Origin: Bacteroidota bacterium
GTDB taxonomy: Bacteria > Bacteroidota > Bacteroidia > Chitinophagales > Saprospiraceae
Reading direction: 5' to 3'
Assembly (NCBI GenBank): GCA_029561355.1
Contig: JAKQJD010000173.1
Coordinates: 1 to 40,738 of the forward strand
DNA length: 40,738 nucleotides
Part shown: positions 17,685 through 25,926 of the stretch, piece by piece
How positions within the stretch are numbered: the first letter of the stretch is position 1
How the letters are laid out: each line of letters opens with the position of its first letter
Notes under the pieces: generated by a model
The model's input: the letters and a program-made list of their open reading frames with translations, nothing else
Told to the model about the DNA's origin: nothing
The model's database searches: none
Program-made: the position numbers and the translations under genes

Positions 17685-20453
17685 ATGCCTGCTCTACGAC
17701 TTGTCATAGGAAATTGGAAAAAAGCAATGTTCCTTTGCCAAATGCGGCTGACCGGAAAGATACTGCTCCTTTTTCTGATTCAGGGCTTCCTGGCCTTTGG
17801 CCGGGAGGCGCCTTACGTGCGTAATTTCACTCCGGCCGACTATAACGCACAAAATCAGAACTGGTCACTCGCTCAATCGCCCAAAGGTTGGATATATACG
17901 GGAAACAACGGCACCCTGCTGGAATTTGACGGCGCACGCTGGCAATCCTTCCTTTTGCCCGAAAAACAGACCGTTCGGGCGGTGGCGACAGGCCGCAACG
18001 GAGAGGTTTTTTGCGGCGGTTTTGCCGAGTTCGGATTCTGGAAAACAAATACTTCCGGAAAACTGGTTTACACCTCGTTGAGCAATCCGGCTCTTTCGCA
18101 GCAATTGCACAAGGAAGAAATCTGGCATATTCTGGTCCTGCCTGATTGTGTGCTGTTTCAATCCTTTTCCATTTTATATAAATACGATTATCAAAAGGTT
18201 ACGGCCATCAAGCCGCCGGAAGCCATCATGTTTGCGGCATTTGTAAATGAAAAAGTTTTGTTGCCGGTAATCGGAAAGGGCCTGTACGAATTGCTGCCCG
18301 ACAATACCTTTCGTTTTTTGCCGGGCTCCTCCGTGCTGCGGGATAAAATCGTGCAGTTCCTGGTGCCGGGACCGGAAGGAAGTATCTGGATCGGAACCAC
18401 CAATCACGGTATTTATAAATGGAAAGACGACCGGTGTGAATTGTGGAACGACCTCCTGAACGACGAACTTCGGAAAAACCAGATCAATAAGGCTATTCCC
18501 CTGAAAAATGGCGGCTGGGCCATCGGCACCATTCTTAATGGCGCCTACATTCTGGATGCTTCTGCCCGCCTGTCTTACCAGATCAACCGGGCCAACGGCC
18601 TGCAGAACAATACCGTATTATCCATGATGGAAGATATGGATGGCAATCTGTGGCTGGGGCTCGACAAAGGTGTGGATTTCGTGGCGCTGCAATCGCCGCT
18701 TACGTTTTTCAATGATCAAACCGGCAAAATAGGAGCTGTATATACCGCCGTGCAATGGGCCGACCGCCTCTACCTGGGCACCAACCAGGGCGTTTTCGTC
18801 AGAACGGCCTTTCAAAACGGACAGTCCGAATTTAAACTGGTAGAAGGTACGCAGGGGCAGGTGTGGAACTTACAGGTTTTTGACGATCAGTTGATTTGCG
18901 GGCACAATACCGGCACCTTCATCATTGAAAAAAACAACACCACCCGTAAAATTTCCGATGTAACCGGCGGATGGTGTACCCTGCAGGCGCCCGGCAACGC
19001 CGGTATTCTCATTCAGAGCACCTACACAGGCCTGATCGTTTTTAAAAAAAATGAGGCGGGGCAATGGCAGTTTTTTCAGCGCATCACGGGTTTTGTCGAG
19101 CCGCTGAAAAAAGCCGTTTTCGATACCCTCGGCAACCTCTGGGGCGTACATCCCTACCGCGGCCTTTTTCGGCTGCGGCTAAGCGACGACTGGTCGAAAG
19201 TGGTGGAGTTTCGGGCATATACCCGGGAAGACAAACTCTCTTCCGATTTCAAACTGGGCCTTACCCGAATGGGGAACAAGATCGTGGTAAATACGGACCC
19301 TGTGCCCTGCCGTATTGAATTATCGGGTGATCAGGCCACATTTGTTCCGCTGACCGATCCTTCTCACCGGCAGAAATGGCTGCCCGGGGCGGGATCCGAG
19401 TACTTTATTGTCGATAGCAATAGTATTCGCCTGATGGCGGCTGGTCTTAAGACCGACTTGCTGCTTTCCCTGGTGCCGGGTTTTGAAAATATTGTTGTTT
19501 TACGTCCCCACGTCTACCTGTTTTGCCTGGAAAACGGCTTCGCATTGCTCGAACAGCAGGCGCCGGGGCAGGCGAGGAACGGCCTGTCAACGCAGCCGGT
19601 CATCCGGTACATCGAGGCGAGCGATGGCACGGTATTATTGCCCGACGGAGCGGAACGCCTCCGGTTTGACTGGGGGCAGAACAGCTTGCTTTTCCGGTTT
19701 GCAGCGCCGTTTTTTGAAAGAGCTCCGAAATTCTCCTGGAAACTGGAAGGTTTTTCCGAACAATGGTCGCTTTGGCAGCCGGGTGCGGAAAAAGAATTTA
19801 CCAACCTGCCGGCAGGGAATTACACCTTCCGGGTGCGCACGGATACCGGCGGGCAGGAAGCGGTCGTTACTTTTCGTGTAGCACCACCCTGGTACCTGTC
19901 GGGCTGGGCGGCATTTGTATACTGCCTGCTTGCCGGTGCCGTATTCTGGGCCATAGAAATTTTCAATCGCCGCCGTTTACAGCATCAGAGGCTCCGGCTG
20001 GAAGCGGAAAAGGAACACGAAATCCTCGTGCTGGAAATAGAGAACAAAAGCCGCGAACTTTCCAATGCGGCGCTTAACCTTATCCGAAAAAACGAAGCGC
20101 TGCAAAGCCTTAAGGATGATTTGCTGGAATCGCGCAACGAACCCCGGTCGCTACAGAAGATTATCCGCCGCATCGACGAACACCTGGAGGCCGATCACGA
20201 CTGGGAAATTTTCGAGGCCTCGTTCAATCAGGTACACGACGATTTTTTTAAACGCCTCATGCAAGATTACCCCGATCTGACGCCCGGCGACCTCCGCCTG
20301 GCCGCTTATTTGAAAATGAATCTCTCTTCCAAGGAGATCGCGCCGCTGCTCAACATCTCCATTCGCGGTGTGGAAAACAAACGTTACCGCCTGCGCAAAA
20401 AAACGGGCCTGCCGGAAGATGCCAATCTGACCGAGTTTATGATGCGTTTCTGA
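17685..20453 (+). CDS. Membrane-anchored propeller/triple-Tyr sensor with C-terminal LuxR HTH (probable PUL regulator)
   Basis: A one-piece transmembrane transcription regulator of up to 922 aa. Order: signal/anchor (about 20-42); about a dozen Reg_prop beta-propeller repeats in the periplasm (about 45-640; examples GSIWIGTTNHGIYKW, GNLWLGLDKGVDFV); a Y_Y_Y Ig-like domain (about 650-733); one transmembrane helix (about 737-760); a coiled coil (about 765-840); and a LuxR-type helix-turn-helix (about 865-912, with LAAYLKMNLSSKEIAPLLNIS). It has no histidine kinase and no receiver, unlike hybrid two-component PUL regulators. By position it likely senses a breakdown oligosaccharide and controls the six genes downstream. 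The start is uncertain: 17685 is the longest, while 17727 or 17742 (MRLTGKILLLFLIQGFLAFG) would give a cleaner signal peptide. I keep 17685 as the outer limit. Confidence 0.9.
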   Translation: MPALRLVIGNWKKAMFLCQMRLTGKILLLFLIQGFLAFGREAPYVRNFTPADYNAQNQNWSLAQSPKGWIYTGNNGTLLEFDGARWQSFLLPEKQTVRAVATGRNGEVFCGGFAEFGFWKTNTSGKLVYTSLSNPALSQQLHKEEIWHILVLPDCVLFQSFSILYKYDYQKVTAIKPPEAIMFAAFVNEKVLLPVIGKGLYELLPDNTFRFLPGSSVLRDKIVQFLVPGPEGSIWIGTTNHGIYKWKDDRCELWNDLLNDELRKNQINKAIPLKNGGWAIGTILNGAYILDASARLSYQINRANGLQNNTVLSMMEDMDGNLWLGLDKGVDFVALQSPLTFFNDQTGKIGAVYTAVQWADRLYLGTNQGVFVRTAFQNGQSEFKLVEGTQGQVWNLQVFDDQLICGHNTGTFIIEKNNTTRKISDVTGGWCTLQAPGNAGILIQSTYTGLIVFKKNEAGQWQFFQRITGFVEPLKKAVFDTLGNLWGVHPYRGLFRLRLSDDWSKVVEFRAYTREDKLSSDFKLGLTRMGNKIVVNTDPVPCRIELSGDQATFVPLTDPSHRQKWLPGAGSEYFIVDSNSIRLMAAGLKTDLLLSLVPGFENIVVLRPHVYLFCLENGFALLEQQAPGQARNGLSTQPVIRYIEASDGTVLLPDGAERLRFDWGQNSLLFRFAAPFFERAPKFSWKLEGFSEQWSLWQPGAEKEFTNLPAGNYTFRVRTDTGGQEAVVTFRVAPPWYLSGWAAFVYCLLAGAVFWAIEIFNRRRLQHQRLRLEAEKEHEILVLEIENKSRELSNAALNLIRKNEALQSLKDDLLESRNEPRSLQKIIRRIDEHLEADHDWEIFEASFNQVHDDFFKRLMQDYPDLTPGDLRLAAYLKMNLSSKEIAPLLNISIRGVENKRYRLRKKTGLPEDANLTEFMMRF

Positions 20454-20459
20454 CCGTTT

Positions 20460-20476
20460 ATGCCTAAATTAGGCAT
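20460..20476. promoter_or_regulatory. 17-bp perfect palindrome, candidate operator or attenuator
   Basis: ATGCCTAAATTAGGCAT is an 8+1+8 perfect dyad, 7 nt after the regulator stop and about 140 nt before the GH144 ATG. It has no T-run directly after it. A third segment, TGCCT, at 20495-20499 followed by TTTT could pair with the AGGCA half instead, giving two mutually exclusive stems. It could be a binding site for the dimeric LuxR domain, an attenuator, or a weak terminator of the regulator gene. The rest of 20477-20614 is AT-rich, with no exact TAnnTTTG (TATGGTTG at 20511-20518 is 7/8). Confidence 0.4.
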
Positions 20477-20614
20477 GGCGTAGTAGTGGTGAGGTGCCTT
20501 TTAATAAGTTTATGGTTGTTTACCCGTAATTTCATCCTGCAATTTATGTCGGCTGCCGAATTTTTATTTAAAAATAAAAATGCAGTTCTAATCGGGGCGC
20601 AACAAAAAACATCC

Positions 20615-22483
20615 ATGAACAGATTGACCTTTTTTACCCTTTTTGTCCTTTCGACAACGGCTGTCGCGACGGCGCAAGCACCGCCTGTGCCGGCAGGTTT
20701 TACCGCAACCGGCTTCGAACGGCATGTGGAGTTGCGCTGGCAACCCGCCGCAGGAGCGAATATTCTGGGATACAAAATTTTCAGGCGCACCGGCGACAGC
20801 GGCGATTTTCAGTTGCTGAAACAGGTGGATAACCTGATCGCCACGATCGACTGGACGGGCGCTACTTCCATCGGAACTACCTTTCAATACAAAATAAAAA
20901 CAGTGGCCACGAACGGAACGGAAAGCGACCTTTCCGAAGCGGCTGTGGCTGCTACCCACGTCATGTCGGATGAAGAACTGCTCGACATGGTTCAGCATTC
21001 CACCTTCCGTTATTTCTGGGATTATGCGCATCCGACTTCCGGACTGGCGCGCGAACGGAGCAACGGCGACGACAACATCGTCACTACCGGCGGCTCCGGC
21101 TTCGGAATTATGTCCATTCTGGTGGCAGCCGAACGCGGCTGGGTAACGCGCGATGAAGCCGTCAACCGGATGGTGCAGATCGTGTCGTTCCTGCAATTCG
21201 CCGATACGTACCACGGCGCGTTTCCGCACTGGATCAACGGAACCAACGGGAATGTGGTGCCGTTCAGCCAGTACGACAACGGCGCCGATCTCGTTGAAAC
21301 GGCTTTCCTGATGCAAGGCCTGCTGGCCGCGCGCCAGTATTTCAACCAGGATACGCCGCTTGAAAACGCCGTTCGCAGTGTCATTACCGGTCTCTGGGAA
21401 GATGTGGAATGGGACTGGTTCCGTAAAAATAACAGCCCGGTGCTGTACTGGCACTGGTCGCCGAACTATGGCTGGCAAATGAATTTCCAGTTGCGCGGGT
21501 TCTTCGAAGCACAGATCGTATACATCCTGGCTGTGGCATCGCCCACGCACCCGGTGCCGGGCAGCCTGTACCAGACCGGCTGGACCTCGGGCAATTACGC
21601 CAACGGCGCCGTTCATTTCGGGCATCCGATCTACTGCGGTCCTTTCGGCGGCGGCCCCATGTTCTTCGCGCATTATTCTTACATGGGCTTCGATCCGCGC
21701 GGCATCCGGGACAACTTTTGCAACTATTTTGTGCGCAACCGAAATCATGCGCTCATTCAATACGACTATTCTATTGCCAATCCTGAAAACCACGAAGGGT
21801 ACTCGGCCGATTGCTGGGGCCTGACGGCCTGCGACGGCCCCAACGGCTACTCCGCGCACGACATCGCGCCTTCCAACGACAACGGCACGGTGGCTCCCAC
21901 GGCTGCACTGGCTTCCATGCCATACGTGCCGGCGGAAAGTTTGCAGGCGCTGCGCTGGTTCTACCGCGAACAGGGCGAGCAACTGTGGGGTTTGTACGGT
22001 TTTTACGACGCGTTCAACCTGGATCAGAACTGGTTTGCGAGTTCCTATCTGGCTATCGATCAGGGACCGATTGTCGGCATGATCGAAAACTACCGGAGCG
22101 GGCTGTTGTGGAATTTATTTATGCAAAATCCGGAAATACAACCGGCGCTGGATGCGATCGGATTTGTGTCGGACGCTACGGCTACACACGATTTCGACCT
22201 GACGGAAAAGGGATTCTCTGCCCTGACCTGGCCCAATCCGGCAAACGGCTCTGCACCACTTTACATGGAATTTGCCATCGCTCGCCCGCAGGTACTCACC
22301 GCCTGGCTCTGGTCGGCCGACGGCCGACGTCAAAGAATGGTTTTGGATAAAAAAGCATATTCTACGGGTGTTTTCCAGGAGAAAATCGACATGAACGGGT
22401 TGCCGGCGGGCCTTTATTTCTTGTCCGTTACCAATGACCAAAACAAAACCATTTCTGTAAAAATAGTACTACAAAAAGATTAA
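20615..22483 (+). CDS. GH144 endo-beta-1,2-glucanase-like enzyme, FN3-GH144-T9SS domain
   Basis: Predicted to cut beta-1,2-glucan chains at the cell surface. The start is at 20615 (MNRLTFFTLFVLSTTAVATAQ, signal peptide); the 43 codons upstream have no signal character. An FN3 domain (about 22-110) precedes an (alpha/alpha)6 glycoamylase-type domain (about 115-525). Conserved acidic residues stand in the pattern DNGADLVE: Asp221, Asp225 and Glu228, then Glu298 in RGFFEAQ 70 residues later. This pattern and spacing match, from memory, the active-site acids of the founding GH144 enzyme of Chitinophaga pinensis, an inverting endo-beta-1,2-glucanase. GSGFGIMSILVAAERGWVTR and the C-terminal DQGPIVGMIENYRSGL are family signatures. 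The last 75 residues form a T9SS sorting domain ending in TISVKIVLQKD. It is the first enzyme gene of the PUL, after its regulator. Confidence 0.88.
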   Translation: MNRLTFFTLFVLSTTAVATAQAPPVPAGFTATGFERHVELRWQPAAGANILGYKIFRRTGDSGDFQLLKQVDNLIATIDWTGATSIGTTFQYKIKTVATNGTESDLSEAAVAATHVMSDEELLDMVQHSTFRYFWDYAHPTSGLARERSNGDDNIVTTGGSGFGIMSILVAAERGWVTRDEAVNRMVQIVSFLQFADTYHGAFPHWINGTNGNVVPFSQYDNGADLVETAFLMQGLLAARQYFNQDTPLENAVRSVITGLWEDVEWDWFRKNNSPVLYWHWSPNYGWQMNFQLRGFFEAQIVYILAVASPTHPVPGSLYQTGWTSGNYANGAVHFGHPIYCGPFGGGPMFFAHYSYMGFDPRGIRDNFCNYFVRNRNHALIQYDYSIANPENHEGYSADCWGLTACDGPNGYSAHDIAPSNDNGTVAPTAALASMPYVPAESLQALRWFYREQGEQLWGLYGFYDAFNLDQNWFASSYLAIDQGPIVGMIENYRSGLLWNLFMQNPEIQPALDAIGFVSDATATHDFDLTEKGFSALTWPNPANGSAPLYMEFAIARPQVLTAWLWSADGRRQRMVLDKKAYSTGVFQEKIDMNGLPAGLYFLSVTNDQNKTISVKIVLQKD

Positions 22484-22582
22484 CCTTTTCCAATCAACCG
22501 TGCGAACGAACCATTTCGTATTTGAAACAACAATAAACAATTACCAACCAATTTTTTCACTAACCATTCTAATGGAGCAAGC

Positions 22583-25500
22583 ATGAAAAAGAATTTCCTC
22601 GCTATCCTATTGGCCTTACTCAGTTGTGCCGGACTGTCCGCTCAAGTCGTCTATGAAGACTTTGAGGGAGGTTCCGGTCTCACCTGGACCGGCCTGAACG
22701 GCGTATACAACGGCGCCGTTCCCAACCCGGGCCCAGACGCCGTCAACGGTTCGGCCACAGTTGGTTCCTACACCAACGTTATCGACTTCGACTTTTGTTT
22801 CAACATCGCCAACCTACCTAATGTGGTTGACATTTCGGAGTTCAACCAGTTTAAAATGAAAGTATGGTCGCCGGTTGCAACAGGCAAAATCCTGTTCAAA
22901 CTGGAAACCGTCGGCGGCGGATCTGCCGTGGAAAAATTTGTGGACATCACCGCTGCCAACCAGTGGGTGGAATACACGTTCGACCTTTCCGGCGGCGCTG
23001 CGGCTACCTCGCTGAACCGCATCGTGGTATCGTTCAACTCGTTCGTATTCGATGCGAGCACGTTTTATTTCGACGATATCCGTGCAGTGAAAGCCATTCG
23101 CACCTACGAAGATTTCGAAACGCCATCCGGTATCAACTGGATCAGCCTGAACGGCACCTACAACGGCCCGGTAGCAAACCCCGACCCGAACCAGGTGAAT
23201 AACTCGGCTACGGTGGGTTCTTTCACGAATAGCCCCACTGCAGATTACAATTTCGCTTTCGGCACGTTTACGACGCCACTGGATATGAGCAATTTCAACC
23301 AGTTCCGTTTCCAACTGTATTCGCCATCGACCACACAGGTGCTTTTCAAAGTGGAAGGTACCGGTGAGGGCCTCGAAAAAGTAATCAACGTAGCAGTTGC
23401 CAACGAATGGCAGGAATATACCGTTGACCTTTCCGGAGCAGCCGACTTTACCACGGTAACGAAATTCCTGATCGCATCATCTCCCGGTGTACTCGGCAGT
23501 ACCGACACGTATTATATCGACAACATTTACGCCGTACCTGATCAGTGCCCGGATACGGATCCTGATGCCGACGTGATCGACGATTTCGATTGCAACCGTA
23601 ATGCTGTGTACAGTGTGGGTTGGGACAGCCTGGTCGTGGTGAGCAACCCCGACGTGGACGGCGACAACCCGTCCAAAAAAGTAGGTCAGTGGAACCGCCC
23701 GGCCGGCAACGGCACGGAATACGCGGCACTGGTGATCGACTACGAAAATCCGATCGACCTGAGTGTTCGCAACCAGTTCAGCGTACAGGTATGGGCGCCG
23801 AAAACCGGCACCATGCTGCTCAAAATCGAAGGCCCGAACGGTAACAAGGAAGTTGCCATTCCAATTACGGAAACCAACTCCTGGGTAACGTACACCGCCG
23901 ATTTCAGCAGCCGCGTAGGTCTGGGTGACAAGAAGTTCGTCATTTTCTTCGGCGCAGGCGCTAACGGAGAAGCCGGCGACGTGTATTACATCGACAACAT
24001 CAAACTGACCGCGCCTACCGAACTGCCTCCGATAGAAGATTTCCAGGGTGCAACACTGAACCTTGGCTGGTTGCCCCTCGATTTGCTGACAGTTCTGCAT
24101 GGTAATTTTACCGGACCGACTGCAAACCCGAACCCGGGTGGCGTGAATAACTCCACACAGGTAGGTTGCTACTCCAAAGGCGCTTCCAACCTGTCGACCC
24201 TGCAGATTTTGTCTGCAGTTCCATTTGACCTGAACGTTTTCCCGCAATTCAATCTCGACGTCCTCAGCCCGACCGGCGCGGTAGCAGGCCAAACCCAGGT
24301 TACCATGCAACTGGTTTCTGCCACCACAGGTAGCCAGGAAGCAACTGCAAAAGTGCAGACCCCAGGCGAATGGGAAACACTTTCTTTCGATTTCTCGGCA
24401 TTTACGTCTACGACCGACTTCCAGGAAATCCGCATTCTGTTTGACCCGGGTACCGTGGCTGTCGGCCAGTCCTGGTGTATCGACAACCTGCGTCAGGGTC
24501 TGACCACCACCGACCCTTGCCTGGATGTGGAGCCTAACCTGAATGTAGTGGACAACTTTGAGTGTCAGCGCAACTACGTCAACATCTTTTACGGTGCTGA
24601 TGACGTGGAAGCAGTGAACAATCCGCACATCAACAACGACAACCCGTCTACGAAAGTAGGCGAGTACATCGACCCGGCCGGCGCTTACGCTGGTATCGGA
24701 TTCCAGTTGTCCGCTCCTCCGGATCTGTCTGTTTACAATCAGTTGCAGATAAAAGTATGGTCTCCAGCCGGCGATGTGCCGTTCCTGATCAAACTGCAGG
24801 GCGGACAAGGCCAATACGAAGTATTTGATACTATTCCGTCCAATGGCGCCAATAAATGGACGACATTCCGCGTCGATTTCAGCAATCCTCCCGCTACGTA
24901 CAGCAATGGAACACAACTCGTTATTTTCTTCAACGTAGGAAACGAAGCAGGTGGCGGCACTTACTATGTCGACGAAATTGAATGGAAACGCGAAGGTTAC
25001 AACGGTTGTATCATCGACTTCGAAACACCTGCCACGACCGTCACGGCGTTCAACTATTTCGACCAGGGCTCTTACAACCAGCCGTTCGAGGTAGTAGACA
25101 ATCCGGACCCGGACCCAGTGAACAACTCTTCCAAAGTAGGTAAATTCGTTAAACCCAGCGATGGCGGCAACTTCACCGGTTTCTACACCGACCTGGACGC
25201 ACCGATAGATTTCATGGGCATTAAAGAAATGCACGCGAAAATCTACATGGATCACCTGGACACGTTCGTATTGAAAATCGAACAGGACAAATCCGGTTTG
25301 AACCTGCCGGCTACGGAAATTCCGTTTGCCAACACGGTGATCAACCAGTGGGAAACTACGACGCACAATTTTGCTACGGCTCCCGACAATGCGAAATACT
25401 ACCGCTTTACCATCTTCTTCGACTGGAAAGGCCCGGGTAACGGTACGTCCAACGTACTCTCTTACTTCGACGACATTTCCGTTGGCGCCGACCAATGCGG

Positions 25501-25768
25501 TATCGTAAGTACCTGGCATCCGCTGCCGGTCGAACCGATGAAGGTATCGCCGAACCCGGTAAGCACCACGCTGCGGGTTGAAAACTTCCGCGACGTGGAT
25601 CGTCTCGAAGTGGTCAACGCATTCGGACAACACGTGCTGTCGTATAATATGAATCTCGATCTCAAGGCAGATGTGGATGTTGTATCCCTGCCGGCCGGTG
25701 TGTACATGCTGATGGGTTACAACCCGAAAGGTGTGCTGATTGGAAACGCGAAGTTCATCAAGCAATAA
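22583..25768 (+). CDS. T9SS-secreted protein of six tandem beta-sandwich (CBM-like) modules
   Basis: A 1061-aa extracellular protein with no catalytic domain. Signal peptide 1-20, cleaved before QVVYEDF. Six modules of about 150-175 aa begin near residues 24, 174, 332, 484, 656 and 811. Each opens with a (Y/I/V)(E/D/I)(D/N)F(E/D/Q) strand, then a VxNPxPxxxNxSxxVG motif, then Q(F/L)xxx(V/L)(W/Y/L)SP, and closes with YYxDxI. This is the jelly-roll pattern of carbohydrate-binding modules, where the first EDFE and last YxDDI strands pair around a Ca2+ site. A T9SS sorting domain (from about 986, MKVSPNPVSTTLRV to GNAKFIKQ) anchors it outside the cell. It sits between two GH144-family genes and is probably the surface glycan-capture protein of the PUL, in place of SusE/SusF. 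The stop is followed at +3 by a long inverted repeat. Confidence 0.88.
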   Translation: MKKNFLAILLALLSCAGLSAQVVYEDFEGGSGLTWTGLNGVYNGAVPNPGPDAVNGSATVGSYTNVIDFDFCFNIANLPNVVDISEFNQFKMKVWSPVATGKILFKLETVGGGSAVEKFVDITAANQWVEYTFDLSGGAAATSLNRIVVSFNSFVFDASTFYFDDIRAVKAIRTYEDFETPSGINWISLNGTYNGPVANPDPNQVNNSATVGSFTNSPTADYNFAFGTFTTPLDMSNFNQFRFQLYSPSTTQVLFKVEGTGEGLEKVINVAVANEWQEYTVDLSGAADFTTVTKFLIASSPGVLGSTDTYYIDNIYAVPDQCPDTDPDADVIDDFDCNRNAVYSVGWDSLVVVSNPDVDGDNPSKKVGQWNRPAGNGTEYAALVIDYENPIDLSVRNQFSVQVWAPKTGTMLLKIEGPNGNKEVAIPITETNSWVTYTADFSSRVGLGDKKFVIFFGAGANGEAGDVYYIDNIKLTAPTELPPIEDFQGATLNLGWLPLDLLTVLHGNFTGPTANPNPGGVNNSTQVGCYSKGASNLSTLQILSAVPFDLNVFPQFNLDVLSPTGAVAGQTQVTMQLVSATTGSQEATAKVQTPGEWETLSFDFSAFTSTTDFQEIRILFDPGTVAVGQSWCIDNLRQGLTTTDPCLDVEPNLNVVDNFECQRNYVNIFYGADDVEAVNNPHINNDNPSTKVGEYIDPAGAYAGIGFQLSAPPDLSVYNQLQIKVWSPAGDVPFLIKLQGGQGQYEVFDTIPSNGANKWTTFRVDFSNPPATYSNGTQLVIFFNVGNEAGGGTYYVDEIEWKREGYNGCIIDFETPATTVTAFNYFDQGSYNQPFEVVDNPDPDPVNNSSKVGKFVKPSDGGNFTGFYTDLDAPIDFMGIKEMHAKIYMDHLDTFVLKIEQDKSGLNLPATEIPFANTVINQWETTTHNFATAPDNAKYYRFTIFFDWKGPGNGTSNVLSYFDDISVGADQCGIVSTWHPLPVEPMKVSPNPVSTTLRVENFRDVDRLEVVNAFGQHVLSYNMNLDLKADVDVVSLPAGVYMLMGYNPKGVLIGNAKFIKQ

Positions 25769-25772
25769 TATT

Positions 25773-25875
25773 TTGAGGATGTGAGGATTTGAGGATGCGA
25801 GTTTTTGAGGGTTGATCTGTTGGTCGAATCCTCAAAAACTCAAATCCTCGAATCCTCAACCTTCAAATCCTCACC
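25773..25875. repeat. Inverted repeat of GAGGATTT octamers after the six-module gene
   Basis: Left arm about 25773-25810 (TTGAGGATGTGAGGATTTG and on) pairs with right arm 25830-25859 around a 19-nt loop; 24 of the inner 28 positions pair. A further half-unit, CTTCAAATCCTCACC, extends to 25875. It is the same family as 9220-9309 and begins 3 nt after the TAA stop. It separates the six-module gene from the GH144-esterase gene. Confidence 0.85.
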
Positions 25876-25926
25876 CCTTTTCCCCGCGCTGCTGTTAAAG
25901 ATCTTCTCACCCCTTATTCTTTTTTG

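Noticed and set aside
17685..20453. Hybrid two-component system regulator
   Set aside because: No histidine kinase H-box, ATPase domain or receiver; the coiled coil leads straight to the LuxR helix-turn-helix.
23477..25765. 762-aa open frame opposite the six-module gene
   Set aside because: Shadow frame; the plus strand has signal peptide, repeated modules and a T9SS tail.
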